Source: Vitellaria paradoxa (Eukaryota; Streptophyta; Magnoliopsida; Ericales; Sapotaceae). Taken from it: 64,000 nt of DNA. Each line of letters begins with the position of its first letter. Positions within the stretch are counted from its first letter, which is position 1. A program made the translations under genes and the position numbers. The notes beneath the pieces were generated by a model. It saw only the letters and a program-made list of their open reading frames with translations. It was not told the DNA's origin and did not search any database. The stretch is from positions 1,488,001 through 1,552,000 of the forward strand of contig CM034243.1 in assembly GCA_019916065.1 (NCBI GenBank), given 5' to 3'. Positions 44,701 to 57,100 of the stretch are shown piece by piece.

Positions 44701-47675
44701 CCAACTGTTGAGTCTTTAGAGCTGCCCATAGCCAAGCCTTTGTCATTTTTGGACCAGCCACCAAAACCTGAGAGAAAACCTTTGCCAAGTGACTTGAAAT
44801 ATGTATTTTTAGGTGAGGGAGAGTCCTATCCAGCTGTCATTTCATCTCAGCTGAGTTTGGACCAAGAAAATAGACTTGTGGAAGTCTTGAGGAAGCATAG
44901 AGGAGCTTTGGGCTGGACCATAGCAGACCTGCAAGGAATCAGTCCATTGATTTGCACCCATAGGATATTTTTGGAGGATGAGGCCAAGCCTATTAGGCAA
45001 ATGCAAAGGAGACTCAACCCCAACATGAAAGAGGTTGTTAGAGGGGAGGTAATCAAGCTTTTGGATGCTGGAATTATCTACCCCATCTCAGATTCTAAGT
45101 GGGTGAGTCCAACTCAGGTAGTGCCTAAGAAATCTGGAGTGACTGTGATTAAGAATGAAAAAGAGGAATTAGTTCCAATGCGCATCCAAACAGGATGGCG
45201 CATGTGCATAGATTATAGAAAGTTGAATGCAGTCACAAGGAAAGATCACTTCCCTCTTCCATTCCTAGATCAGGTATTGGAAAGAGTGGCAGGGCATGCA
45301 TTTTACTGTTTCTTGGATGGTTACTCTGGGTATAATCAGATTGAGATTGCATTGGAGGATCAGGAAAAGACCACATTCACTTGCCCATTTGGCACATTTG
45401 CATATAGGCGTATGCCTTTTGGTCTTTGCAATGCTCCTGCAACATTTCAGAGATGTATGATGAGTCTGTTTAGTGATTTTGTAGAGAGATTCCTTGAAGT
45501 TTTTATGGATGACTTTTCAGTATATGGCAGTGACTTTGATACATGTTTGGGAAACTTAGAGAAGGTTTTGATTAGATGTGAGGAGAAAAACTTGGTTTTG
45601 AATTGGGAAAAATGCCACTTTATGGTAACTCATGGAATTGTCCTTGGCCACATAGTGTCTTCTAGGGGGATAGAAGTAGACAAAGCTAAAGTGGAAATTA
45701 TTCAAAAACTTCCTACCCCTAGATGTGTTAAGGATATCAGATCATTCCTTGGCCATGCTGGGTTTTATAGAAGGTTTATTGCATCATTCAGTGCCATTGC
45801 TAGACCTTTGTGCAACCTTCTATCCCAGGATGTTCCCTTTGATTGGACACCAGAGTGTCAGGCCTCATTTGATAGACTTAAGAGTTTGCTCACCTCAGCT
45901 CCCATTATGCAGCCACCAGACTGGACTTTACCATTTGAGATCATGTGTGATGCTAGTGATTGTGCCATTGGTGCAGTGCTAGGACAGAGGAGGGATAGGA
46001 GACCACATGTGTTGTACTATGCTAGCAAAACCCTTAGTGAAGCACAAAGGAATTACACTACTACTGAGAAGGAGTTGCTAGCAGTAGTATATGCCTTGGA
46101 CAAGTTCAGATCATACCTGGTAGGTTCTCATGTCATAGTATACACTGACCATGCTGCTTTGAAGTATCTCTTGACCAAACCTGATGCTAAGCCTAGACTT
46201 ATTAGATGGATTCTTCTGCTTCAAGAATTTGATTTAGAAATCAAGGACAAAAAGGGAGTTGAAAATGTAGTTGCTGATCACCTTTCTAGACTCCCACATC
46301 AAGATTTAGCATCTTTGATTCTCCCATCAATGAGACATTCCCTGATGAGCAGTTGTTCCACATAGACTCTTCTGAGGTACCTTGGTTTGCAGATATAGCC
46401 AACTACCTAGCTTCAGGTATTGTGCCTTCTCACTGGACCATGTTGGATAGAAGGAAGTTCTTTAGGAATGTGAGACACTTTTTCTGGGATGACCCTTATT
46501 TGTTTAAGTATTGCTCAGATCAAGTCATAAGGAGATGCATACCCGAGAGTGAAGTACAGAGTGTCATTAGTTTTTGTCATACTCTTGCATGTGGAGGTCA
46601 TTTTTCAGCTAGGAAGACAGTGGCAAAGATTTTACAGAGTGGATTGTTTTGGCCTACCATGTTTAGGGATGTGCATGCCTTTTGTGTTGCTTGTGATAGG
46701 TGTCAAAGGCTTGGTAAGATCACTAGGAGAAACATGATGCCACTTCACCCCATTTATGTGCTTGATATCTTTGATTGTTGGGGTATGGATTTTATGGGAC
46801 CATTTGTGAATTCATTTGGCAATGAGTATATCTTAGTGGCAGTGGATTATGTTTCAAAGTGGATAGAAGCCATACCAACTAAGACCAATGACCACAAGGT
46901 AGTGATAAAATTTTTGAAGGAAAATGTGTTTTCAAGATTTGGAATGCCAAAGGCCATGATAAGTGATAGGGGAACACATTTTTGCAATAGACATGTTGGT
47001 CTTTTGATGAAGAAGTATGGGGTGTTACATAAGGTTGGAACATCTTACCACCCCCAAACAAGTGGACAAGCTGAATTAGCCAATAGAGAGATCAAAAGAA
47101 TCATTGAAAAAACAGTGAATCCCACAAGGAAAGATTGGTCTTTGAAATTGGTTGATGCACTTTGGGCTTATAGGACTGCCTACAAGACTATCCTAGGCAT
47201 GTCTCCTTATAGGTTAGTGTATGGAAAAGCTTGTCATCTTCCTGTGGAACTTGAACACAAGGCTTTTTGGGCAGTGAGACATTTTAATGAGAGCATCACT
47301 GAATCTGGTTTTCAAAGAAAATTGCAACTAAATGAGCTTGAGGAGATTAGAAATGATGCATATGAGAATGCTAAGATCACCAAGGATAGAGTGAAGAAAT
47401 GGCATGATACACATATCCTCAAAAGAGAGTTGTTTGTGGGTCAAAAGGTCTTGTTGTATGACTCAAGGTTACACTTGTTTCCCGGGAAATTGAAGTCCAG
47501 ATGGAGTGGTCCATATGTGATTCAGAATATCACTGAGTTTGGGGCTGTTGACATTCAAAATCCAACCTCCAAAAATGTTTTTAGAGTGAATGGACAGAGA
47601 TTGAAAGAGTATCATGAGAATTTTGTTGCTGAAGTGGAGAGTTGGGATCTTGAAGATCCCCCAAATTCTGTTTGA
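41750..47675 (+). pseudogene. Unit 2 gag-pol polyprotein with two 1-nt deletions
   Basis: Gag and protease are in one open frame from ATG 41750 to a premature TGA at 44480-44482; the codon that is TAA in unit 1 is CAA here. The frame breaks where one C is missing after 44475 (ATCTTAAGG against ATCTTCAAGG in unit 1). It breaks again where one T is missing from the T-run at 46314-46316, between RNase H and integrase. Between the breaks, RT (FMDD) and RNase H are fully open, and after the second break integrase reads through to the normal stop. Domain content equals unit 1. Both lesions are single-base and could be real decay or consensus errors. Confidence 0.92.
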
Positions 47676-49160
47676 ATGGAGGAAGAATTCTGATTTTGTA
47701 TCATAGTAGTGTAGGTTCTGTTATGTTTTTGATTTTCTGTTTTCTTTGGTTTTTGTAATTTTCTTTCTTTCATCTAAAAAAAAAAAAAAAAAATTTTCAG
47801 TTTGCAAGTTTTAACACATTGGTTTCAGCAAGTTTCATGAAGAATTGAGAATTTCTGCTTTATGTTTTACTGATATTTGAATTTTCAAAGGTTGGAACTG
47901 ACATGTGCTATTTGAGGTAGCAACATCACTTGTGGTGGACCTACTTGAGAGTCAAGTGGAATAAATGCATTGGCTTGATTTGTTTTGGGAGTATAATGCA
48001 TTAACCAAAGTGGGTAGCACATGCTTTCAAATTGTTTCAGAATGCAGCCAAAGAATTTCAATTGAGCATGCTTCATTAAGGATCAAGTCACATCAGCAGG
48101 TGCAACAAAAACTGATCAAATCTGGTACTGCTATTAAGTCCAAATCATCTCATTTGAATAGCTGAATAGTCATTTGAATAGGCCATCTGAGCACAAAATC
48201 TCATCTGTGAACAGCAACCCATCTTGCATACTTACTGATTTCCTGCATCTTGGTTGTTTGTGATGCTTGGCAAAACCTCATTGATCTTTAATTACACTCA
48301 ACCCATTTTGTATTGTTTTGGTTCTACTGATTTGCATTTTCTTTGAGAATATTGCATTGAACAAGTTGGGGGGAGCAACTGTTTTGGTAATACCTTGGAG
48401 TTTCAGCTGGTCTACATCACTCAAACATGTTAACCTTAAACTCAGCAGGTACCTCTTTTCCTTTGCACTTTATTCCAAATTGATTGACTTGTTTGTGCAT
48501 TGAGGACAATGCTTGTTTTAGTTGGGGGGGGACACAATCTGAGTTTGTGAATGTGAATAGTTTTGCTGAAATTTGCTGAATTGGGTGATTGGATATGATC
48601 AGAATGTTTTGAATATGATTTGGAATTGCTTGAATTGAATTAAGATCATGCTTATGTCAGTTTGAGTTTGCATATGTTGAAAATTTGAAAAAAAAATTTT
48701 TTTTTTTTGAAACTTTGGAAAAATTGCAAAACTTCTTCTTGAATTAGTTATTCTTTTGAAATAATTTTCGAATCCTAGCTGTTGGCAAAACTTAATTTGA
48801 GTATTCTTAAGAAATGGAGAAGAATTTCTGGTTTTCTGGACACTGGAATTGCAAAGTGCTGATAACCTGTATTCGAATATGGGTCTGGGTATTCGAATAT
48901 GATGTCAGTTTTAAATCCTGTATATACCCGTAAGTGGCCCCATTTAAGGTCCTGTTCTATTCGAATACGAGCCCTGGTGCCCACAACCCTGAAACCTTCA
49001 CCATTCCACATCTTCTTCCAGCCTTTTACTTTCAGATTATCTGAGTGAGATTTTGAGTTGACATTGAAAGGAAGATTCAGATACAGAGCTGCGATTGAAG
49101 AAGCTAGGGTTTACAGCTTTGGAGAATTTCTGATAAAGGGTGAAAATCAAGTGAAGCAAA
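47676..49160 (+). other. Unit 2 spacer between pol and the 3' ORF
   Basis: It is equivalent to the unit 1 spacer. The GCATTG-AGGA-CAATGC hairpin is at 48497-48512, with G-tracts at about 48365-48373 and 48521-48531. A longer A-run (about 17) follows pol near 47777. At 48154-48160 an ATTCGAAT of unit 1 has become ATTTGAAT, a C-to-T change at a CpG. No gene is seen. Confidence 0.6.
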
Positions 49161-50539
49161 ATGCCACCAAAGAGGATGAAGAAGATGGCTTACAAAGGAA
49201 AGGCTAAGAGAAGGAGCATGAGGATTTTGAGCCAACATGGTAAGGGTTCTTCACTTGTTGTTCAGGAACCCATAACATATGAACTGTCATCCTCTAAATC
49301 AGACCGTAGGTCTTCCTCTAGAACAGAATCATTCCATTCTGTAGGCAATGAGAGTTTGAGTGAGAGACATGATGATCATGTCTCTAATGTTGAAAAGGAA
49401 AACTCTGTTGGAGTTCCTGAGAATGTGCCGATTGAGGAACACACCTCTGCTCCTGAGGATGAGGTCCACACCTCTGAAAAGGTTCCTGAAGATGAACCTG
49501 AAGCACAACCTGACCATGATCTGTTTGATGAGGGTTCTTTTGATAATTTGAGGTTTTCCAACAAAGCTTCAAAGCTGAAATTTGATGAGAATTACAGCAA
49601 GAGAGCTGTGTTGACTGAAAGAGGAATTAAATTGGAGGATTACAATGAACCACCCTATGAATTGTTAGAGTTATTTGAGCAAAGGGGCTGGGTACATTGG
49701 GTTACAACCAGTAGGAGGGCTGTGGTACCATATGTGAGGGAGTTTTACTCAAATGCTGAAATGGGTATGATTCATGGGAGACCTGAGATAAACTCTAAGG
49801 TTAGAGGGAAGAGAATTAGTTTGAATCTTGAGAAGATTTCCTTCATAGGTCATTTGCCTGTTGAAAGAATACCCGAATCCACACCTAAACAAAAAGCAAA
49901 ATGGGAGAAGCAATTGCATAAGGACAATTTGGCTAGGCTCTTCACAGCCAACCCTCGAGCTCAATGGACCACTTCTAGGATGTCCAAGTCAGGAATTACT
50001 CCCAAAAGTAATATCCTTCACATGCTGGTCTGTTCTTTATTTCTGCCCCATGCTTACAAGTCAACCATCACTCTTGAACAAGCCATGATTATGGGAAAGA
50101 TGTTGTTAGGCATTCCCATGGATTTACCTTACCACATTTGGTTGGTTATTTCTCATGTGGTAGAGAAACCAGAATCCACTGCTGGGCTGCCTTTTGGAGG
50201 TTTAATTACAGAGATAATTCAGCACTTTTTGGGAATAGAGGAAGAGGTAGGAATGGCCATTGTGAAAGCTGCTCCTTTGATAGACAAATATCCATGAATC
50301 GAAGTCGAGGACAATTGAAGAAGGCTACTCCACCTGCAGTTGAGAACAACCAGCAGCAGCCAGCAGAGGAGGAGGCAACTGAAGCAGCCCCCATGAGCAC
50401 AGAGGAGAAGTTGACATTAATCCAGAAAAATCAAGAAGTGCTGATGAGGGAAGTGAGTGAGCTGAGACAGGGGCAGCAGAAGCTTATTCGAATGGTGGAA
50501 AGCATATTCGAATGGAGTCAAGAAGGGAGAAATGCTTAA
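49161..50539 (+). pseudogene. Unit 2 3' ORF, frameshifted near its end
   Basis: The first about 375 codons match unit 1 almost residue for residue, including the basic N-terminus and the Transposase_32-like centre. One G is missing after 50287 (GACAAATATCC against GACAAGATATCC), which ends the frame at 50297. The coiled-coil tail continues in another frame to the usual TAA at 50537-50539. A truncated product lacking the coiled coil is possible in principle. Function unknown, as for unit 1. Confidence 0.8.
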
Positions 50540-52251
50540 TTTCAGTACTTCAGCCATGATCCAGACTCTTTTGTCCTTGAAACCAGATTTTTGACAAGCA
50601 AATCTTCAGAATATTTCAAATATGTTTTGTCAACAATAGGATTTGGATTAATGTTCCTGCTGTTTGTTTCTTTTGATTAGGATTAAGTTGTTTTGTTTTA
50701 CTTTTGCTACCTATGACTTTGAACTTACAACTTGGAATGAATGAAATTTCTGTTTTCTTGGAATTAGTGATGTCATTTGCATAAATTGGATTGAGCTGAG
50801 TTGAAGTATGAAATTTTAAGAGTTGTTGTGGTTGCCATGTGTTTTTAAGTTGAAAAGTGTGTGAATGGATTTAGTTTGAGGATTGTTGATCTAACATTTG
50901 TCTTGAGGAATGAATTTATGAATGAATAATGTGTTTTATGGATTTCCAGATATAGTGGAGACTTAAAACCTGAAGTGAGATATTTGAGCCTTAAACTTTG
51001 TTCATGAGAGACTTCATTTACTCTAAGGGCTTTCCAAAAGCTCAAGCTTTTTGCACTTCAAATTTCTTCAATAACTCCACTTATACTATTTTGCTTTGGG
51101 TGTTTGTGAAGTGATGGATGAATGGAACTAGACTTCTGATTCTTAACTTTTATGGTTGAATGGAATGAAATCATAGAAATGATATTAGGCCATTTTTCTT
51201 AACATTTGAGCTTGGAATGCCTTTCTTTGATGAACATCATCCTTGGAGCCAAGTTTGAGCTTTATTAGAGCATTCATACTTCTTTATTCTTACCACATCA
51301 TACCTTTAACCATTATGAATGCTCTTTAGCCTTCCCTAACAGATTGGAATACACTGAAAATATTAAGGAAGAGAAATGAACAACATTTTGGGATTTGGAG
51401 GTGAGAAGAAAGAAAAATGAATGGAATGAGGGAAAAGAAAATGTTAAGGGAAATTGTTGATAAAAAGAAAATCAAAAAGGTGGAAACTGTTTTACTTTTG
51501 AAATACATTCACTTGAGGTCAATTTCAAAAAAAAAAAAAAAAAAAAAAGAAGAAGAATTGGAGAAGGGTGGAAGAAAGTTTATTTCAGTGTTCCAAATCA
51601 GTTTTTGAATTCCTTATCCTTCCCTTCTATTACCTTATTAAACCTCATGGCCCCATTACAACCCATTGCAAGTCCTAATTGATCTTTGAAAGAATTTTCA
51701 TTCAATTGTGAAATTTAGGAATTAGGGAATCATGGTGAAAATTCTGAAATTACTTTGCTACATCATTCCTTCATGGAGTTATGCCAAGTCTAATTCTTTC
51801 TTGAATACATCGTTTTTGACTTGTTGATGCCACCTTCTAGAATTTGATGAACATTTACTCTTAATAGGGGCATCTTGAGTGAAACCTTGTGTGCTCTATT
51901 TTCTTTGGAGTGAATTCCAAGGTGAGATTTGAAGTCAAAACTTGGGAATGAAATGGAATGCAAAGTTCAGGATTAAATGAAGTTCTAAAAGATGTATGTT
52001 AAGATTGATAGAGTTAAAAGCTGCTATTCATTCACATTCATTTCACACATTTGGCAAGTTTCACATCTCTTATAAAATTTTAAATTTTAAACTTTGCTTA
52101 TGAAAATTTTTGCTCATGGTGTTGACTAATTCCATATGAATAGCTGAAATATCATTCAAATTGAAATGAAATTAATGCTTTTGGATTTCTCTCCTATTTC
52201 TTCTATTAGAAGCATTACTAGGGACTAGTAATGTTGTAGTTGGGGGGTGTG
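50540..52251 (+). other. Unit 2 3' non-coding region and polypurine tract
   Basis: AT-rich and without a gene, nearly identical to the unit 1 tail. The A-run at about 51527-51548 differs in length from unit 1. It ends in the polypurine tract GTTGGGGGGTGTG at 52239-52251, directly against LTR 3. Confidence 0.7.
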
Positions 52252-53776
52252 TGATTGGACATCAATTGTTACATATTTATACATTCAAATTACACTTGCA
52301 CACATCATAAAAAGACATAAAATCTATGTTTTGTGCAGATTTCATCTCCATATCTCCAAAGTGGAATATGTGTTGATTTCCATCACAAGAACAAGAAATT
52401 AAGCTACATTGAGGATGTTGAGAAGAAAGCATGCTGCACAACACATCAAAGGATTGAAGCTATTTCAGAAGAAGAAGAAAATTCAGTTGAAATCAAGTGC
52501 AAAGAGATCAGAATCACTATTCTGGAAATTTCTGCAGCAGGGGATCATATTCGAATATGGTTTTACTGTATTCGAATATAAGCTTCTTCACAGCAACGAA
52601 TTCCATGTGACCCCAACTTCCCCACTGTGATGTAACCTGCAATCCAGGGAGGGCAAATCAGGAAAAAGATATAGGAGAGAGAAGAAGCCATCATGAGGAG
52701 AACATTCGGTTAGAGGAGAGAGAAAAGGAGGAGAGAGAAGGAAGAAAGAAGGGGAGTGAGACCCACGCGACAGAAAAACAGAGAACATTTGGCTGGGAAG
52801 AAATTCAGATTTCGGAGAGAGTTTTGGAGAGTTTTTCATTGAGAGTTCATAGTTTTATATTGGAATTTTAATTCAGCATTAGGAGTTTTGGAGATTTACA
52901 CTTTGAATTCATTCCAATTTCTGTAATCAGATTTTCAAGTCTAAATCCATTAAACCTTCAATTTCAGATTGCAATGTCTTCGAATCAGATTTTCATTTCT
53001 GTTTTTCTTCTTTTCAACATGCTCGGCTAAGTTTTCTTGAGCCAAGGCAAGGGTAATGCCCTTCCAATGAATCTCAAGTGGCCGAACTTCATGAATTTAC
53101 CTTGAGTTTTTATGGTTATCAAGTCAATTTGCAGCTGGGTGTCTTAGAACTCATTGATTCAAGACCCGATTAATCCAACTTTGTATATCCTATTGATGAG
53201 TTCATAGGTGTTGCTTAACTTAGAACTCTCATGACATTGTTGTATGTGGGTTGCTAGAATTAGAACTCCTATTGTCCTTAAAATAGGTTATGCACATTGA
53301 GTGTTTAATCCATGGTTTGTTTCAATTGAAATTAATTTTCTCAAAAATCAGTACAAATTGATTTGGTAATTTATAAGCTCTTGGCACTTGAAATTCATTT
53401 GGATTGGTATTAAACTTGCCTTGCTCAACTTTTTTATCACTTAATCTTTTAGTTTAAATTCACTTTGCTTTTGGAAAGTTAGTTCAAAATCATCAACCAA
53501 CCAAATCAGATTTTAATTTTCTATTTTACATTTTTCTGTGAGTTGTGTTTTGCCAAATTAATCTCCATTAGAGTCATTCACTTCATTACTCCCTAGATCC
53601 CTGTGGAAATGACCTGGGACTTACCAGTTATTTTGTGCTTCAACCACACCTTGCACTTGGGGGAAAACTTGTCTTGATTTACCTCACTTAACATTTTCTT
53701 TAAATTTGAATTTATAATCTGAATTTTCATTTGAGCTTTTATCTTGGAGTGAGGTAATTAAACAAGAACAAGCACA
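52252..53776 (+). repeat. LTR 3 (shared between unit 2 and unit 3)
   Basis: About 1525 bp with the same TGATTGG start and CA end. It has small private changes (for example around 52785-52812 and 52879-52892) and shares some variants with LTR 1 and others with LTR 2. It is followed by a primer-binding site, so it is again an internal junction LTR and not the end of the array. Confidence 0.92.
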
Positions 53777-53782
53777 AATTTA

Positions 53783-53800
53783 TGGCGCCGTTGCCGGGGA
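53783..53800 (+). promoter_or_regulatory. Primer-binding site, unit 3
   Basis: A third perfect copy of TGGCGCCGTTGCCGGGGA, complementary to the tRNA-Asp 3' end, six bases after LTR 3. Confidence 0.92.
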
Positions 53801-54129
53801 TCTTTGAGAAGCAATGGTGTTTTGAGCCTTTGGAGCATTAACTGGCAGTACATCTCACCACCATTTTCAACAACAGAGCTGCTTAACTTGTTGAGTAACT
53901 TTGTTTCATCTCTATTTCTATTTCTTTTATAGTTTTGGTTGTTAGTTTAGTTTTAGAACTGCTTGCATCTGAATCCTGAAATTCTGATTTGAATCTATTT
54001 CATCTGATATTCGAATACGGCTGCATTTCTCTGCTGAGAGCTGTAGTTGCAATTCTCTGTGAATCAGTAGATGAAATTGTGAAGTTAGGAGTTTAGATTG
54101 GAGTTTTGTTTCAGTCTGAATTTCTGTTT

Positions 54130-57100
54130 ATGCTTTTAAGGTCTGGTAAACTTGTTGGAAACAGATTTGAATTGCATTCTCCATCTTCTCTTGCTGAATT
54201 GATTGAATTTGCTGCACTACATTCCCAATCTGAATTTTCTGTTGCACATATGGATCCACCACCTGTTCTGCCGGAAGGAAGTGTTCAAGGAGAGAATGAT
54301 CAAATGGATCAAAACATCCTTAGACCTCTCCGGGAATATCTTTATCCAGCTAGACAAACCACTCCATCTTGCATTGTTCTTCCAAATGGACATCAGAATT
54401 TTTATCTTAAACCTGGAACAATTCAGCTTTTACCAACTTTTCATGGCATGGACTCAGAAAATCCTTATATGCATATGAAAGAATTTGAAGATGTTTGTGG
54501 AACTTGCATGGATAGGAATGTTAATGAGGACATGGTTAGGCTTAAATTATTTCCATTTTCATTGAAAGACAAGGCAAAAATGTGGTTGAATTCACTTGAG
54601 CCTAGATCAATAGGTACTTGGAGAGACATGCAAACAAAATTTTTGAAGAAGTATTTTCCTGCAAACTAGAACTGTGATTCTTCAACAGCAAATAATGAAT
54701 TTTGTGTGTAAATCCAATGAAACATTTGCTCAAGCATGGGAAAGATTCAAGGAATTATTGCAAGCATGTCCACATCATGGTTTTGAATCTTGGAGAATTG
54801 TTAATTTTTTCCATAATGCATTAACTCCAAATCTGAAAATGTTGGTTGCCACCATGTGTAATGGTGAATTCTATGACAAAACTGCTGAAGAGGCTTTACA
54901 TTTCTTTGATGCTTTAGCTGAAAACACTAAACAGTGGGAGGTAGTCTCCCCATTTTGTTCTGAATTTTCTGACAGATCAAATGATAGAGGAAAGTTCCAT
55001 CTCAATGAGGCAGATGATGTTGGAGCTAGGCTGGCTGCATTGTCAAGAAAGATTGAATTGATGGAGCAAAAGAAGCAAACATTGAAGGAGAGTGAAGTGA
55101 AGTGTGTGATGTGTGAAACCGCAGACCACAGGACTGATGATTGCCCAACACTTCCAGCCTTTAAGGAAGTTCTCTATGGTCAAGCAAATCCCACACAAGC
55201 TGCAAGACCCTTCAATCAAAATCAGGGGATGAACACATATTCGCAAGGCCATAGTCCATATTCGAATAGCTACAACCCTGGCTACAGAAATCATCCAAAC
55301 CTTTCTTGGAAAGCAGAAGCACAGAACCAACAATACCAACCTCAACAAAATGTGCAACCCCAACCATTTCCTCCTCAGCCTTTTCAACCTCAGCAGAATA
55401 CAAATTTTTATCAGCCACCTCACAAAAGATCTTTGGAAGACACCTTGCAACAATTTATGCAAGGGCAGATTGGAACCAACAATCAGAATTCCAAGTTTCA
55501 AGAGCAGACAAACAGGGCCATGGAAGACATCCGAAGTCAATTGTCAAAGCTAACTCAAGCTTTAACCATCAGAGAATCAGGAAAGCTTCCATCTCAGCCA
55601 AGACCAAATCCTACAAGCCAAGTTCATTTCAGTGAATCATCTTCATCTGCTGCAAATGAAAATCTGGAACATGTACAAGCTGTTTCAACATTGAGAAGTG
55701 GTAAGCAAATTGTCAAGCCAGATTACAAACCACCTGCTGAAGAAATTGAGGAAGAAGATGAGCAAGAAATAATGAAAAATGAAGAGGAAGTGCAGCTGAA
55801 ACAGAAATTGGACAGCAGAACAGAAAGTGAACAGAAACAGCAATTTAGCACTTCTGAGAAAGAAATCATGTTTCAGAATGAAGAGCAAGAATTGAAGCAA
55901 AATGAAAGACTAATTGGGGACAACAAGTTGGACAGCAGAAAATTTGAGGAAAAGCAGAATCTGAGCCAAGAAAATCAGGAAATTCTGATGCAGCCAAAGG
56001 GATATTCGAATACCAGCAAGCAACATTCGAATAGCAGTAAGCAGCAAATCAGAATCCAGAGAACAGAGCAGGTAAATTCTGAAAATAAAGAGGAAATTTC
56101 TGACAATAAGAAAAAATTTCTGAAGAAAATCAGTTTGAAAAGAGTGAGAAAGATTTTGAAAATAAAGAAATTTTGAATAAAACCAATTTGGACAAATCTG
56201 AATTTGTTCCAAAACTTCCATTTCCACAAAGATTGAACAAAGCCAAGAAAGAGAATTTGAATTCTGACATCTATGAATTGTTCAAACAAGTCAGAATCAA
56301 TATTCCCTTACTTGATGCAATTAAACAAAATCCATCCTATGGAAAATTTTTGAAAGATTTGTGTACTGTTAAGAGGAAAATGAATGTGAAAGAAAGAGCA
56401 TTTTTGACTGAACAAGTGAGCTCCATTTTGCAATTTAAAACTCCTCCCAAATATAAAGATCCAGGTTGCCCCACCATAGCCTGCTTAATTGGGAATCAAA
56501 GGGTAGATCAAGCTTTGCTAGATTTAGGTGCAAGTGTCAACCTCTTACCATTCACTGTTTACAAACAGCTGGGGTTGGGAGAACTTAGACCTACTAAGGG
56601 TGACACTACAACTTGCTGATAGGTCAGTTAAAGTCCCTAGGGGTGTGGTTGAGGATGTCTTGATTCAAGTGGATCATTTTTACTTTCCAGTGGACTTTAT
56701 AGTGCTAGACACTCAGCCCATTCAAGGAAACCAACCAGCTGTACCTGTTATCCTAGGAAGACCATTTTTGGCCACCTCAAATGCCTTGATCAATTGTAGA
56801 ACTGGAGTTATCAAGTTCTCCTTTGGAAACATGACAATTGAGAAAAACATCTTCAAGGTGACCAAGCAGCCGAGTGATTATGAGGAAGTAGAGGAAGTTG
56901 ATTGGATTCAAACAACCACTCAAGATCACTTTGATAGAGAGTATTTTGATGACCCTTTGGAGAAAGCCTTAGTGAATAATGAGCAAGTAGATTTCCTAGC
57001 TGATTGTGACTTGGAGAATTGTGAGGGAGGAGAATTTGAGGAAATGAAAAATTCAGTGCTGATGATGAATCAGTGGAGACCATCTGTTGAGTCTTTAGAG